Origin: Baffinella frigidus
Taxonomy: Eukaryota > Cryptophyceae > Cryptomonadales > Baffinellaceae
Length of the DNA: 10,875 nt
Assembly: GCA_026770585.1 (NCBI GenBank)
Contig: MU646310.1
Span: forward strand, 252,310 to 263,184
Direction of reading: 5' to 3'
Below the pieces are notes generated by a model. The model was not told the origin of the DNA, ran no database searches, and was given only the letters and a program-made list of their open reading frames with translations. Position numbers and translations under genes: made by a program. Positions 5,906-10,875 of the stretch are shown piece by piece; position 1 is the stretch's first letter; each line of letters opens with the position of its first letter.

Positions 5906-6117
5906 CCGCCAAGCTCCTCCTTATCGTCCGCCTCATCATCGCTCTCATCCTCCGCGTCTCCTGTCTGATCGCCCGTCTCGAACTCGAGTCCCTCGACTGC
6001 GAGCTTCTGCGCCTTCCGGGGCGTGCCGGGCTTGTGCCTGGTCGCCGCCTTGTCCTCCTCGTCCTCACGCGCCTGGTTCCGCCGCAAGGCCTTGCCCAGC
6101 CACTGGCTCTCGCGCAC
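5906..6117 (-). CDS. Exon 2 of the minus-strand gene (70 codons plus 2 nt)
   Basis: The acceptor TTGCAG|G at 6118 joins in phase 0 to exon 1. The donor GG|GTGCGT at 5905 leaves phase 2. The peptide starts VRESQWLGKALRRNQARED, has a basic middle (TRHKPGTPRKAQKLA), then VEGLEFETGD and an acidic end, DAEDESDDEADDKEEL. Third positions are GC-rich and the frame closes at the donor, as expected for a real exon. The frame is also open upstream to about 6235 (Arg-rich), but the AG|G acceptor and matching phase favour 6117. Alternating basic and acidic low-complexity stretches suggest a nuclear or nucleolar protein (inference). Confidence 0.6.
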
Positions 6118-6426
6118 CTGCAACACGTCGGCACACATCAACATGCGGCAGCGCGCGGCCTCTCTGGCTCGCCCTCTCGCCGATCGTTTCCTGCGGCAAG
6201 CACGTCTCGCCTCATCCGGAATTCTAGAGTGGAAAACCTACCGGCCCTCGCCCCGGCCTGATTCCTTCAAGGAACTCTGGCCAATAGCCCCCCATACCAT
6301 CAACCAGCTCAGGACCCCCTGCCGCTCTGAATGACCTCCGCTGCCTGCAGGCAGCACCCTCACCTCAGGTCCTGGGCGCTATCCAATAATACTGAACCCC
6401 ATCCCTCCTCCTCCTCCGCGACGCAC

Positions 6427-6546
6427 CTCCTCCGCCTCGTCGTCCTCGTCAGACATCACAGGGCCCTTCTTCTTCAGCGTCTTCGCCTTCTCCGGCGCTG
6501 CCTCCTTCTTCCCTCCCGCCGGGAGCGCGGCGACCTTCTTGCCCAT
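6427..6546 (-). CDS. First coding exon of the minus-strand gene (40 codons)
   Basis: An ATG at 6546 in the context AAAAATGGGC begins exactly 40 codons: MGKKVAALPAGGKKEAAPEK, then AKTLKKKGPVMSDEDDEAEE, ending at a strong donor, GAG|GTGCGT, at 6426. The Lys/Ala-rich N-terminus followed by an acidic patch resembles the tails of nucleolar and DNA-binding proteins, without a diagnostic domain. The intron that follows (309 nt) is flanked by the direct repeat AGGTGCG at donor and acceptor. The gene is divergent from the mS37-like gene, with 202 bp between the start codons. Confidence 0.6.
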
Positions 6547-6748
6547 TTTTCTGTCGCTGATGACCCGCACGTGACAAATCCTTCAAAAGTCAACACCCCC
6601 CACAAAATCGGCAACTTTAGACGTGACAAATATTTCAAAAGTCAACACCCCCACAAAATCAGCAACTTTAGACGAGAAACTCGTTTGTGGGTCCTCCTAG
6701 GGCAACCCTGAATCTCCTTGTCTATCCGCTGTTCCCGGTTGATGCAAA
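6547..6748. promoter_or_regulatory. Putative bidirectional promoter with tandem ~51-bp repeat and G-box
   Basis: The 202 bp between two divergent ATGs. A CACGTG (G-box/E-box core) lies at 6568-6573. Two tandem units (about 6570-6620 and 6621-6672) each contain GTGACAAAT, TTCAAAAGTCAACACCCCC, ACAAAATC and GCAACTTTAGACG. The units follow the order of an F1 arm (AAGTCAATTCCC, ACAAATT, GTCAACTTA), so the promoter may be built partly from element sequence. No TATA box is evident. Role in expression is inferred from position only. Confidence 0.45.
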
Positions 6749-7281
6749 ATGTCGTCTGCATCGCCCAGCACCTCACCAGAAGCGTTCCCCGCAGCGCCCC
6801 CCTCCTCCTCCATTCAGTGCGGCACCGAAGCAGTTTCCCTCCTCAACTGCCTGGCCGCGGGGGGCACCTGCGAGGAGAACATTCAGGCCTCTCCCCCGCC
6901 CCAGTGCCGCCCCAGCCCGAATCTCTGAGCAAATATGCACTGGGACTGTCTTGCGCTTCCACGTGGAACTGCTTGGGACAACCCCGAGCCCTGTCTGGCT
7001 TGTCCTACCGCGCCTTTTTTCAGGGGATCGACCGAACACCACCGAACCGGTCAATTGGTACTGCAGTGCGGATGGATCCATGTGAGGGGTCACGAATACG
7101 GCGGTCCGGCAAATGGCCCAACTGGCATGCAGATCATCCAGCTTGTTCCCTAACGGCAGAACCCGGGGAGCAGGCGTTCCAGGCCTGTGCCAAGAAGAGC
7201 AAGCTCAAGGAGTTCCTCCTTCTCGAGGAGTGTCCGGCCTCGAAGCCCCCCACCGCCGCGGCCAAGCCCCCCAGCAAGTAG
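6749..7281 (+). CDS. Twin-CX9C (CHCH) protein, mS37/CHCHD1/Mrp10-like
   Basis: Two exons, 6749-6886 (46 codons) and 7174-7281 (35 codons plus TAG), give an 81-residue protein. Exon 1 has a Ser/Pro/Ala-rich start and then CGTEAVSLLNC (Cys24, Cys34). Across the junction the frame reads CEENIQ|AFQAC (Cys41, Cys51). Both Cys pairs are spaced exactly CX9C, the hallmark of small proteins oxidised by Mia40/Erv1 in the mitochondrial intermembrane space. The TE after the first Cys, LLNC, and IQAF before the last Cys resemble mS37 (CHCHD1/Mrp10), a component of the mitochondrial ribosomal small subunit. A Lys/Pro/Ala tail follows (SKPPTAAAKPPSK). The second CX9C appears only if the 287-nt intron is removed, which supports the splice. 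Other CHCH families (CMC, COX assembly) are possible. Confidence 0.75.
6887..7173 (+). other. GC-AG intron with direct repeats, introner-like
   Basis: The intron of the CHCH gene runs from CAG|GCCTCT to GAGCAG|GCG. CAGGC occurs at both junctions, as if the intron inserted with a short target duplication. The intron ends are also weakly inverted (GCCTCTCCCC against GGGGAGCAGGC, the latter including two exon bases). No GT donor preserves the CX9C spacing. GC donors and AG|G acceptors are common in some algal groups such as dinoflagellates. The interior is open in one frame, but this has no coding character. Confidence 0.6.
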
Positions 7282-7400
7282 CGTCATCCAGCGCGCCTGC
7301 GGGCGGGGCGCACCCCTTCCGTGCCAGCAGCGTCCTGAGCAGGGCGGCGCCGTGGGGGACGAGCGCGGGACCGCCATGCGCCGGCGGGGCGGCGCGGGGG

Positions 7401-7546
7401 ATGAGCGGGATGGTGCGGCAGCGGGCGCACGACGACTCGGTGGTGATGGTCAAAAACGAGGAGATCGTGGCGAGCTCGGTGTCGGGGCTCGAGTACCAGG
7501 CGCTGATGCAGAGCGACGGGGGGAAGATGGGCGGCGCCGTCACGGG
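7401..7546 (+). CDS. First visible exon of a second plus-strand gene
   Basis: The frame from ATG 7401 reads MSGMVRQRAHDDSVVMVKNE, then EIVASSVSGLEYQALMQSD and GGKMGGAVTG. A donor GG|GTGCCT at 7547 leaves phase 2. Codons are strongly GC-rich at third positions. The frame is open upstream too, so the start could be earlier or an acceptor could lie in 7282-7400. It is followed directly by telomere-like repeats, which would be the intron. With exon 8805 the join is in frame (AVTG|VFTRIV). No family is recognised. Confidence 0.45.
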
Positions 7547-7549
7547 GTG

Positions 7550-7758
7550 CCTTGACACCCTAAACCCTAAACCATAAACCCTAACCCCTAAACCACAGAC
7601 CCCAGCCCCAAGACCCTTAACCCTTAACCCTAAACCCTAAAACCTGAAACCTCAATCCTCGACCCTAGACCCGAAACCTTAAACCCTAAACCCTAAACCC
7701 TAAACCCTAAACCCTAAACCCTAAACCCTAAACCCTAAACCCTAAACCCTAAACCCTA
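7550..7758 (+). repeat. Interstitial telomere-like array (CCCTAAA)n
   Basis: A degenerate block (7555-7680) of CCCTAAA, CCCCTAAA, CCCTTAA and related variants leads into 11 perfect CCCTAAA heptamers at 7681-7757. This is the plant/algal telomere unit (TTTAGGG on the other strand). It begins only a few bases after the donor of the exon at 7401-7546, so it is interstitial and probably intronic. Region 7759-8040 contains no gene I can see, only a 12-bp palindrome CTGAGATCTCAG at 7878-7889 and F1-like words (CTTAAGTCAACTCCCC, GTCAACTTTTGCG). Confidence 0.9.
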
Positions 7759-8040
7759 GCGCCCACCAACGTGGGTAGCAGACATCCGCGTCTCCTGGAT
7801 ACCGATCTGCCAGACCCACCCTGGCGGCAGAGTGGGGGTATTTTGAGCATTCTTAAGTCAACTCCCCTTGGAATGGACTGAGATCTCAGTCCCCCAGCGT
7901 GATGAATGGATCTGGTACAAAACGGTCTTATAAGTATTTTAGTGGTACAAATCCTGTCAACTTTTGCGATAAAGGGTTATTCGGGATTGGCCGCAAGTCC
8001 CCTCCAGGGTGGCTCAAAGCATTGAAAGACTCGGCTCAGA

Positions 8041-8214
8041 AGGGTGGATCTCACAGGGAAACGGGTTTGATTTAAAACCATTGGATTCAATGAAAAATAC
8101 TACACGAATGCTTTCATATCACTAGTAAAACCCATTGTGTGTGGTAAATGTCATTGCCAGCAACTTTTTATATCAAACCCGTTTTCCTATGAGATTCCTC
8201 TCTGATTCCACCCT
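8041..8214. mobile_element. F8 fold-back MITE (~174 bp)
   Basis: AGGGTGGATCTCACAGGGAA and ACGGGTTTGATTTAAAA on the left are matched inverted on the right by TTTTATATCAAACCCGT, TTTCCTATGAGATTC and CCACCCT. One arm carries an ~11-bp insertion (TCTCTGATTCC). The interior is AT-rich and non-coding. Confidence 0.75.
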
Positions 8215-8451
8215 TCACAAACGTGCCTGCCTGTGACGTTGCTCGTTCGGCCGACTCCTCTATCTTCGCAAATGGTGCGGGGGCCCTGAAATCGTCGACC
8301 GTAAACGCAACCCTCTCTGGCCTCGCAGGTGGCTCCGCATCGGCCGTGGAGGGGTGCACGGTCTGGCGGCATTCTCCAAATCGGGTGCGAGCGAGAATCC
8401 CATGTGCGTCTGGAGTAACCCGCGCAGGGTTTGTACCGGGGCCTAGCACCT
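8215..8451. other. Unique, possibly coding block, strand undecided
   Basis: This stretch is unlike the repeats around it and is open on both strands. Plus reads ADSSIFANGAGALKSSTVNA onward. Minus reads ERVAFTVDDFRAPAPFAKIE onward. The plus strand would fit the flanking exons at 7401 and 8805. No convincing pair of splice sites decides it, although CTCGCAG|GTGG near 8330 is acceptor-like. I list it as a candidate exon or captured fragment only. Confidence 0.3.
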
Positions 8452-8790
8452 GAACACTAAACCCTAAACCCTGGACCTTAAACCTTAAACCCTCAATCTT
8501 AAACCCTAAATCCTAAACCCTAAACCCTAAACCTTAAACCCTAAACCCTGAACCCTGAACCCTAAACCCTACACCCTAAACCCTAAACCCTAAACCCTAA
8601 ACCCTACACCCCAAACCCTAAACCCAAAACCGTAGCCCCTAACCCCTAACCCCAAACCCCAAGCCCCAAACCCCGAATCCCACACCCCACACCCCACACC
8701 CCAAACCCCACACCCACACCCTGCAATTCCTAAACCCTCAACCCTAACCCCTAACCCCCGAAACTTCAACCCGAAACCCTGAAACCCCAA
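8452..8790 (+). repeat. Degenerate telomere-like array
   Basis: About 330 bp of CCCTAAA-derived units: CCCTAAA and CCCTGAA early, then CCCCTAA, CCCCAAA, CCCCACA and CCCGAAA later. The units drift gradually along the array, as expected from local unequal exchange and mutation. It ends at the acceptor region of the next exon (ACAGCGGCGGACAG). Confidence 0.9.
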
Positions 8791-8804
8791 ACAGCGGCGG
8801 ACAG

Positions 8805-8883
8805 GGTCTTCACGCGCATCGTGGGGGTGGATCCCCTGACACTCGACAAACAGGCGCGCGCCGAGGCGGATCGGGTGCTGGGA
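8805..8883 (+). CDS. Second exon of the plus-strand unknown gene
   Basis: The acceptor GGACAG|G at 8804 supplies one base to complete the split Gly codon from 7546. It is followed by VFTRIVGVDPLTLDKQARAE and ADRVLG, ending at GGA|GTTATG (phase 0). The end is helical and charged. A nearby partial duplicate (9200-9250) has the stronger donor GAG|GTGCGT, so this copy's donor may be weakened or the functional junction may be the other copy. Frame and phase agree with both neighbours. No homologue is recognised. Confidence 0.45.
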
Positions 8884-8902
8884 GTTATGTCCTTCCCCTG
8901 CG

Positions 8903-9020
8903 ACCCTGTCTCTCCCCCCCCCCCCCTCACAACTGAACCTTTTTTTGCTCCCCCCCTCCCATGTAATATGTTTTCTCCCCCCCTCACGACAAAACCTTTT
9001 TGCCCCCCCCGTCGCTACGA
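8903..9020 (+). repeat. C-run / TTTTTG tandem tract
   Basis: Three to four imperfect ~30-bp units alternate C7-C13 runs with CTCACRACWRAACCTTTTTT. The frames through it are low complexity and non-coding. Confidence 0.7.
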
Positions 9021-9029
9021 ACCTGTTTT

Positions 9030-9193
9030 CATAGGGTAACGGCCTGAAAATGGGGTAGTTAGGCCTACAGCATTGCCTAGGACCTCCCACCGTAGGCCAA
9101 GGGATCCTAGGACCAAAAAGTCTCGGCCTACGGTAGGAGGTCCTAGGCAATCCCGTATGCCTAACTACCCCATTTTCAGGCCGTTAGCCTATG
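9030..9193. mobile_element. F9 fold-back MITE (~164 bp, ~65-bp arms)
   Basis: CATAGGGTAACGGCCTGAAA, ATGGGGTAGTTAGGC and ATTGCCTAGGACCTCC are matched inverted by GGAGGTCCTAGGCAAT, GCCTAACTACCCCAT and TTTCAGGCCGTTAGCCTATG. The centre contains CCACCGTAGGCC / GGCCTACGGTAGG, a word shared with F2 elements, hinting at common ancestry or the same mobilising enzyme. It separates exon 8805-8883 from its echo. Confidence 0.9.
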
Positions 9194-9199
9194 AGTTTG

Positions 9200-9250
9200 T
9201 CGAGGCAGACAGAGTGCTGGGAGGTGCGTCCTTCACCTGCGACCCTGTCT
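9200..9250 (+). pseudogene. Echo of the 8805-8883 exon end and following intron
   Basis: TCGAGGCAGACAGAGTGCTG, then GGAG|GTGCGTCC, TTCACCTGCGACCCTGTCTC repeats 8863-8915 (CCGAGGCGGATCGGGTGCTG, GGAGTTATGTCC, TTCCCCTGCGACCCTGTCTC). It includes about 10 codons of exon (EADRVLG) and about 25 bp of intron. It has a consensus GTGCGT donor and may in fact be the preserved splice junction. Confidence 0.6.
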
Positions 9251-9255
9251 CCTCC

Positions 9256-9307
9256 CGCCATACCCTAAACCCTAATCACCAAACCCTGAAGCCTAAACTC
9301 CAAACCC
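9256..9307 (+). repeat. Short degenerate CCCTAAA tract
   Basis: Units of CCCTAAA, CCCTGAA and AAACCCAGCAC, between the echo and element F10. Confidence 0.7.
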
Positions 9308-9361
9308 AGCACAAAAAAACTGAAAACTGACAATTGAAACACCCCTCCCAACTAACCTGTT

Positions 9362-9491
9362 CGCCACGCCAGAGTCTTCAAAGGGGTCGCCAAAAGTCAA
9401 TTTCCCCTGAAGGCGGTTGTTTTCAAAAGTTAAATGCCGTATACACATACGGTTTTAAAAAATTAACCCCCTCCTCCACTCTGGCGTGGCG
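9362..9491. mobile_element. F10 MITE (130 bp, 14-bp TIR)
   Basis: CGCCACGCCAGAGT and ACTCTGGCGTGGCG are perfect inverted complements at the ends. The interior has AAAAGTCAATTTCCCCTGA, TTTTCAAAAGTT and CCGTATACACATACGG (a 16-bp near-palindrome at 9439-9454), again echoing the AAGTCAA words of F1. Confidence 0.75.
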
Positions 9492-9519
9492 CGTCGGTTG
9501 GGTTCCAGGGTTTGCATTT

Positions 9520-9651
9520 CGGAAGATAACTGAATCAGTTCCTTTTCAATAGGAGATTGGATAGGAGAAATTAGTTAGTGCATAGTAGATTTAATTAGGC
9601 CTCCTAATTAAATGAACAGGTCTAATTAGGGGACTGATTCAGTTATCTTTC
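9520..9651. mobile_element. F11 MITE (~130 bp, ~18-bp TIR)
   Basis: AGATAACTGAATCAGT (9524-9539) and ACTGATTCAGTTATCT (9633-9648) are perfect inverted complements, with further pairing at CGGA / TTCG beyond. A central palindrome, TTTAATTAGG-CCT-CCTAATTAAA, is at 9590-9612. Confidence 0.75.
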
Positions 9652-9700
9652 GAGATGAGTTTGGACGGGGGAGGGGGTCGGAGAGCGATGTACGGGACCA

Positions 9701-9704
9701 GGGT

Positions 9705-9750
<46 letters not shown>

Positions 9751-9768
9751 GGTTTAGGGTTTAGGGTT
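9701..9768 (+). repeat. Variant telomere-like array, G-rich strand (GGGTTGA)7 then TTTAGGG
   Basis: Seven perfect GGGTTGA heptamers (9701-9749) pass directly into two GGGTTTA units. Orientation is opposite to the arrays at 7550-8790, since the G-rich strand is now plus. The variant differs from TTTAGGG at one base and is internally homogeneous. Region 9769-9990 after it holds no feature I can identify apart from a CTACGGTAGGCCCTAGG word like that in F9. Confidence 0.85.
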
Positions 9769-9990
9769 GCCACGGGAGGCCATAGGGCTCTCAGAAACGG
9801 ATTCAGCATCCGGTATTGACTACGGTAGGCCCTAGGATGTATCGCGTGTTTGCTCAGAACCTCACGGTGGACTACGACGCAATCATTTTAAAAGAAGGCT
9901 CGTTAAATTGCTCTTTTCCGGTACAGAATTAGTCACGTAATCCCCGGGATCTGGGGGTCGTGGGGACCTCGTAGTCGACGTGTGGCATAT

Positions 9991-10159
9991 AGCGCTGTGC
10001 AGAGAAGTTGGCCACGAGAAACAATGGAAAATTGAGAAATTGGAGCCATTTTGTCAACTTTTGAGAAATTTAGCACCAATGATTTCTCAAAAGTTTACAA
10101 AATGGCTCCCATTTTCCCATTTTCCCATTTTCCGGTGGCCAACTTCTCGACACAGCGCT
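9991..10159. mobile_element. F12 near-complete hairpin MITE (~169 bp)
   Basis: AGCGCTGTGCAGAGAAGTTG and GCCACGAGAAAC pair with GGTGGCCAACTTCTC and GACACAGCGCT. Further in, GGAGCCATTTTGTCAACTTT plus TGAGAAA pairs with TTTCTCAAAAGTTTACAAAATGGCTCC. Nearly the whole element folds on itself. One arm has a triplicated CCCATTTT that is degenerate in the other. Confidence 0.9.
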
Positions 10160-10341
10160 CTATTCCCCGAAGCCTTGGCCCCGCTTTATCCTTCAAGGGG
10201 CGGACGGGCGAATATGCGCCCTAACTCGCCCTAGGCAGGTCCTAGGGCCCTACCGTAGGGCGTATGCGCCTACCCGCCACGCAAGGGACACGCCAAGGTG
10301 CAGCCTCTGAAGCGCGCGCGCACTGGGGGTGGGTGCTGCGG

Positions 10342-10355
10342 CATATACGTATATG
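10342..10355. repeat. 14-bp perfect palindrome in an alternating purine-pyrimidine tract
   Basis: CATATACGTATATG, followed by ACACGCGCGTGTGTGT to about 10380, resembles the tract at 43-115. It lies in the intron before exon 10423. Region 10160-10340 also has a CCTAGGGCCCTACCGTAGGG word of the F2/F9 type but no complete element. Confidence 0.6.
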
Positions 10356-10422
10356 ATGCGGCATACACGCGCGTGTGTGTTCTGAACATATATACGATCC
10401 TGGGGTACAGACTGGGCTGCAG

Positions 10423-10481
10423 GGGCTCCTGGAGGAGAACGTCCGCCTCGCGTTGCTCGAGATGGACGGGCGCCTCGGCGG
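10423..10481 (+). CDS. Third visible exon of the plus-strand unknown gene (partial gene)
   Basis: The acceptor GGCTGCAG at 10422 opens, in phase 0, GLLEENVRLALLEMDGRLG, with a donor GG|GTCCCT at 10482 (phase 2). The peptide is a strong amphipathic helix with heptad-like Leu/Val spacing, probably coiled coil. Joined to the previous exon it reads DRVLG|GLLEENVRL, a smooth helical continuation. Two partial copies of its donor end follow within 130 bp. The gene runs off the right edge. Confidence 0.45.
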
Positions 10482-10828
10482 GTCCCTGCCCGAACCCCGA
10501 AACCCGAAATACGAAACATGGCGGGTCCCACCCCGAATCCGGAAACCCCAAGCCACAAACCCGAAAACCGAAACGCTGAAGCCTCACGCCTCGGCGGGTG
10601 CCACCCCGAATCTCGAAACCCGAATCCCGGAACCCCAGAACCGAAACCTCAAACCTCAAACCTCAAAATCGAAAGTGTTGTGCCGCAAGCCTCAACCTTC
10701 AGTCTAATCCCAGGCCTCACGCTTCAGTCTGAACCCTAAACCCTGGACGCTAACCTCACAATCGGGCGAACCCGAACCCCTGAAGCCTCAACTCTTCAGT
10801 CTCGACCCTGAACCCTACCCTCACAATC
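10482..10828 (+). repeat. Degenerate CCCGAAA/CCCTAAA array with donor echoes
   Basis: CCCGAACCCCGAAACCCGAA, later AACCTCAAACCTCAAACCTC and CAGTCTGAACCCTAAACCCT, form a drifting heptamer-like array. Embedded at about 10519-10550 and 10586-10630 are copies of the exon edge GCCTCGGCGGGTSCC followed by CCCCGAAT, each restarting the array. This is a tandem expansion of the donor plus the first intron bases. Confidence 0.75.
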
Positions 10829-10875
10829 TTATCTCAGACAAGGAGTTTTAGAAGTCGTTTTCCTAAAGTCAACTC
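10829..10875. mobile_element. F1 fold-back MITE, copy 4 (cut by window edge)
   Basis: TTATCTCAGACAAGGAGTTT, then TAGAAGTCGTTTTCCTAAAG and TCAACTC, is a left F1 arm with its internal hairpin, diverged from copies 1-3. The rest lies beyond the window. Confidence 0.75.

Noticed and set aside
5884-6334. Plus-strand frames opposite exon 2 (125 and 103 codons)
   Set aside because: They are shadows. The minus frame has the splice signals and the consistent phase, while the plus frames run past them without structure.
7681-7757. True chromosome end
   Set aside because: Eleven perfect telomere heptamers, but unique and exon-like DNA continues on both sides and the array orientation changes later, so it is interstitial.
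8805-8883. MutS-family fragment, from the DRVFTRI-like string
   Set aside because: Only a few residues agree with the MutS DRIFTRIG motif, and the following GRSTF-type sequence expected in MutS is absent.
8590-9150. Minus-strand frame of 186 codons
   Set aside because: Its tail is a Gly/Val/Trp/Phe-rich reading of degenerate telomere-like DNA, and its start lies in the F9 element. It is a repeat artefact.
10242-10659. Several overlapping frames on both strands near the right end
   Set aside because: Gly/Phe/Arg-rich or Pro/Asn-rich readings of CCCGAAA repeats. Only the short exon 10423-10481 stands out.

Overview
This is a piece of a eukaryotic nuclear genome, most likely from a repeat-rich microalga. 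There is no prokaryotic gene layout. The reading frames are short islands bounded by plausible splice sites, in a background of fold-back elements and plant/algal-type telomere-like heptamers (CCCTAAA / TTTAGGG). Several inferred introns have the AG|G acceptor context, two appear to be GC-AG introns, and some are flanked by direct repeats. That combination is known from dinoflagellates and some haptophytes. I treat the group as a hypothesis and do not name a species. All gene models are spliced by eye, with no transcript support.

Layout. From 124 to 6546 on the minus strand I infer at least seven exons of one gene. It starts at an ATG at 6546 and runs off the left edge. Exons are 6546-6427, 6117-5906, 5193-5118, 4922-4761, 2974-2894, 2407-2276 and 237-124, and the phases agree at every junction. 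The protein has a Lys-rich N-terminus and several Asp/Glu-rich stretches, as many nucleolar or chromatin-associated proteins do, but I cannot name it. Its introns are filled with fold-back elements, a 33-bp minisatellite and partial copies of its own exon boundaries.

Divergently, on the plus strand, 6749-7281 is the best identified gene. It is a two-exon gene for an 81-residue twin-CX9C (CHCH) protein resembling the mitochondrial small-subunit ribosomal protein mS37 (CHCHD1/Mrp10). Its intron is GC-AG and flanked by the direct repeat CAGGC. The 202-bp gap between the two start codons holds a G-box-like CACGTG and a tandem ~51-bp repeat related to a mobile element family.

From 7401 to the right edge I infer a third gene on the plus strand, with exons 7401-7546, 8805-8883 and 10423-10481. 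It is of unknown function and helical at its C-terminal end. Its introns hold telomere-like arrays and four or more fold-back elements.

Overall, about a dozen distinct families of short, non-autonomous inverted-repeat elements occur in under 11 kb, and no transposase is visible. The most unusual theme is that exon edges are repeatedly duplicated as short echoes next to repeats.
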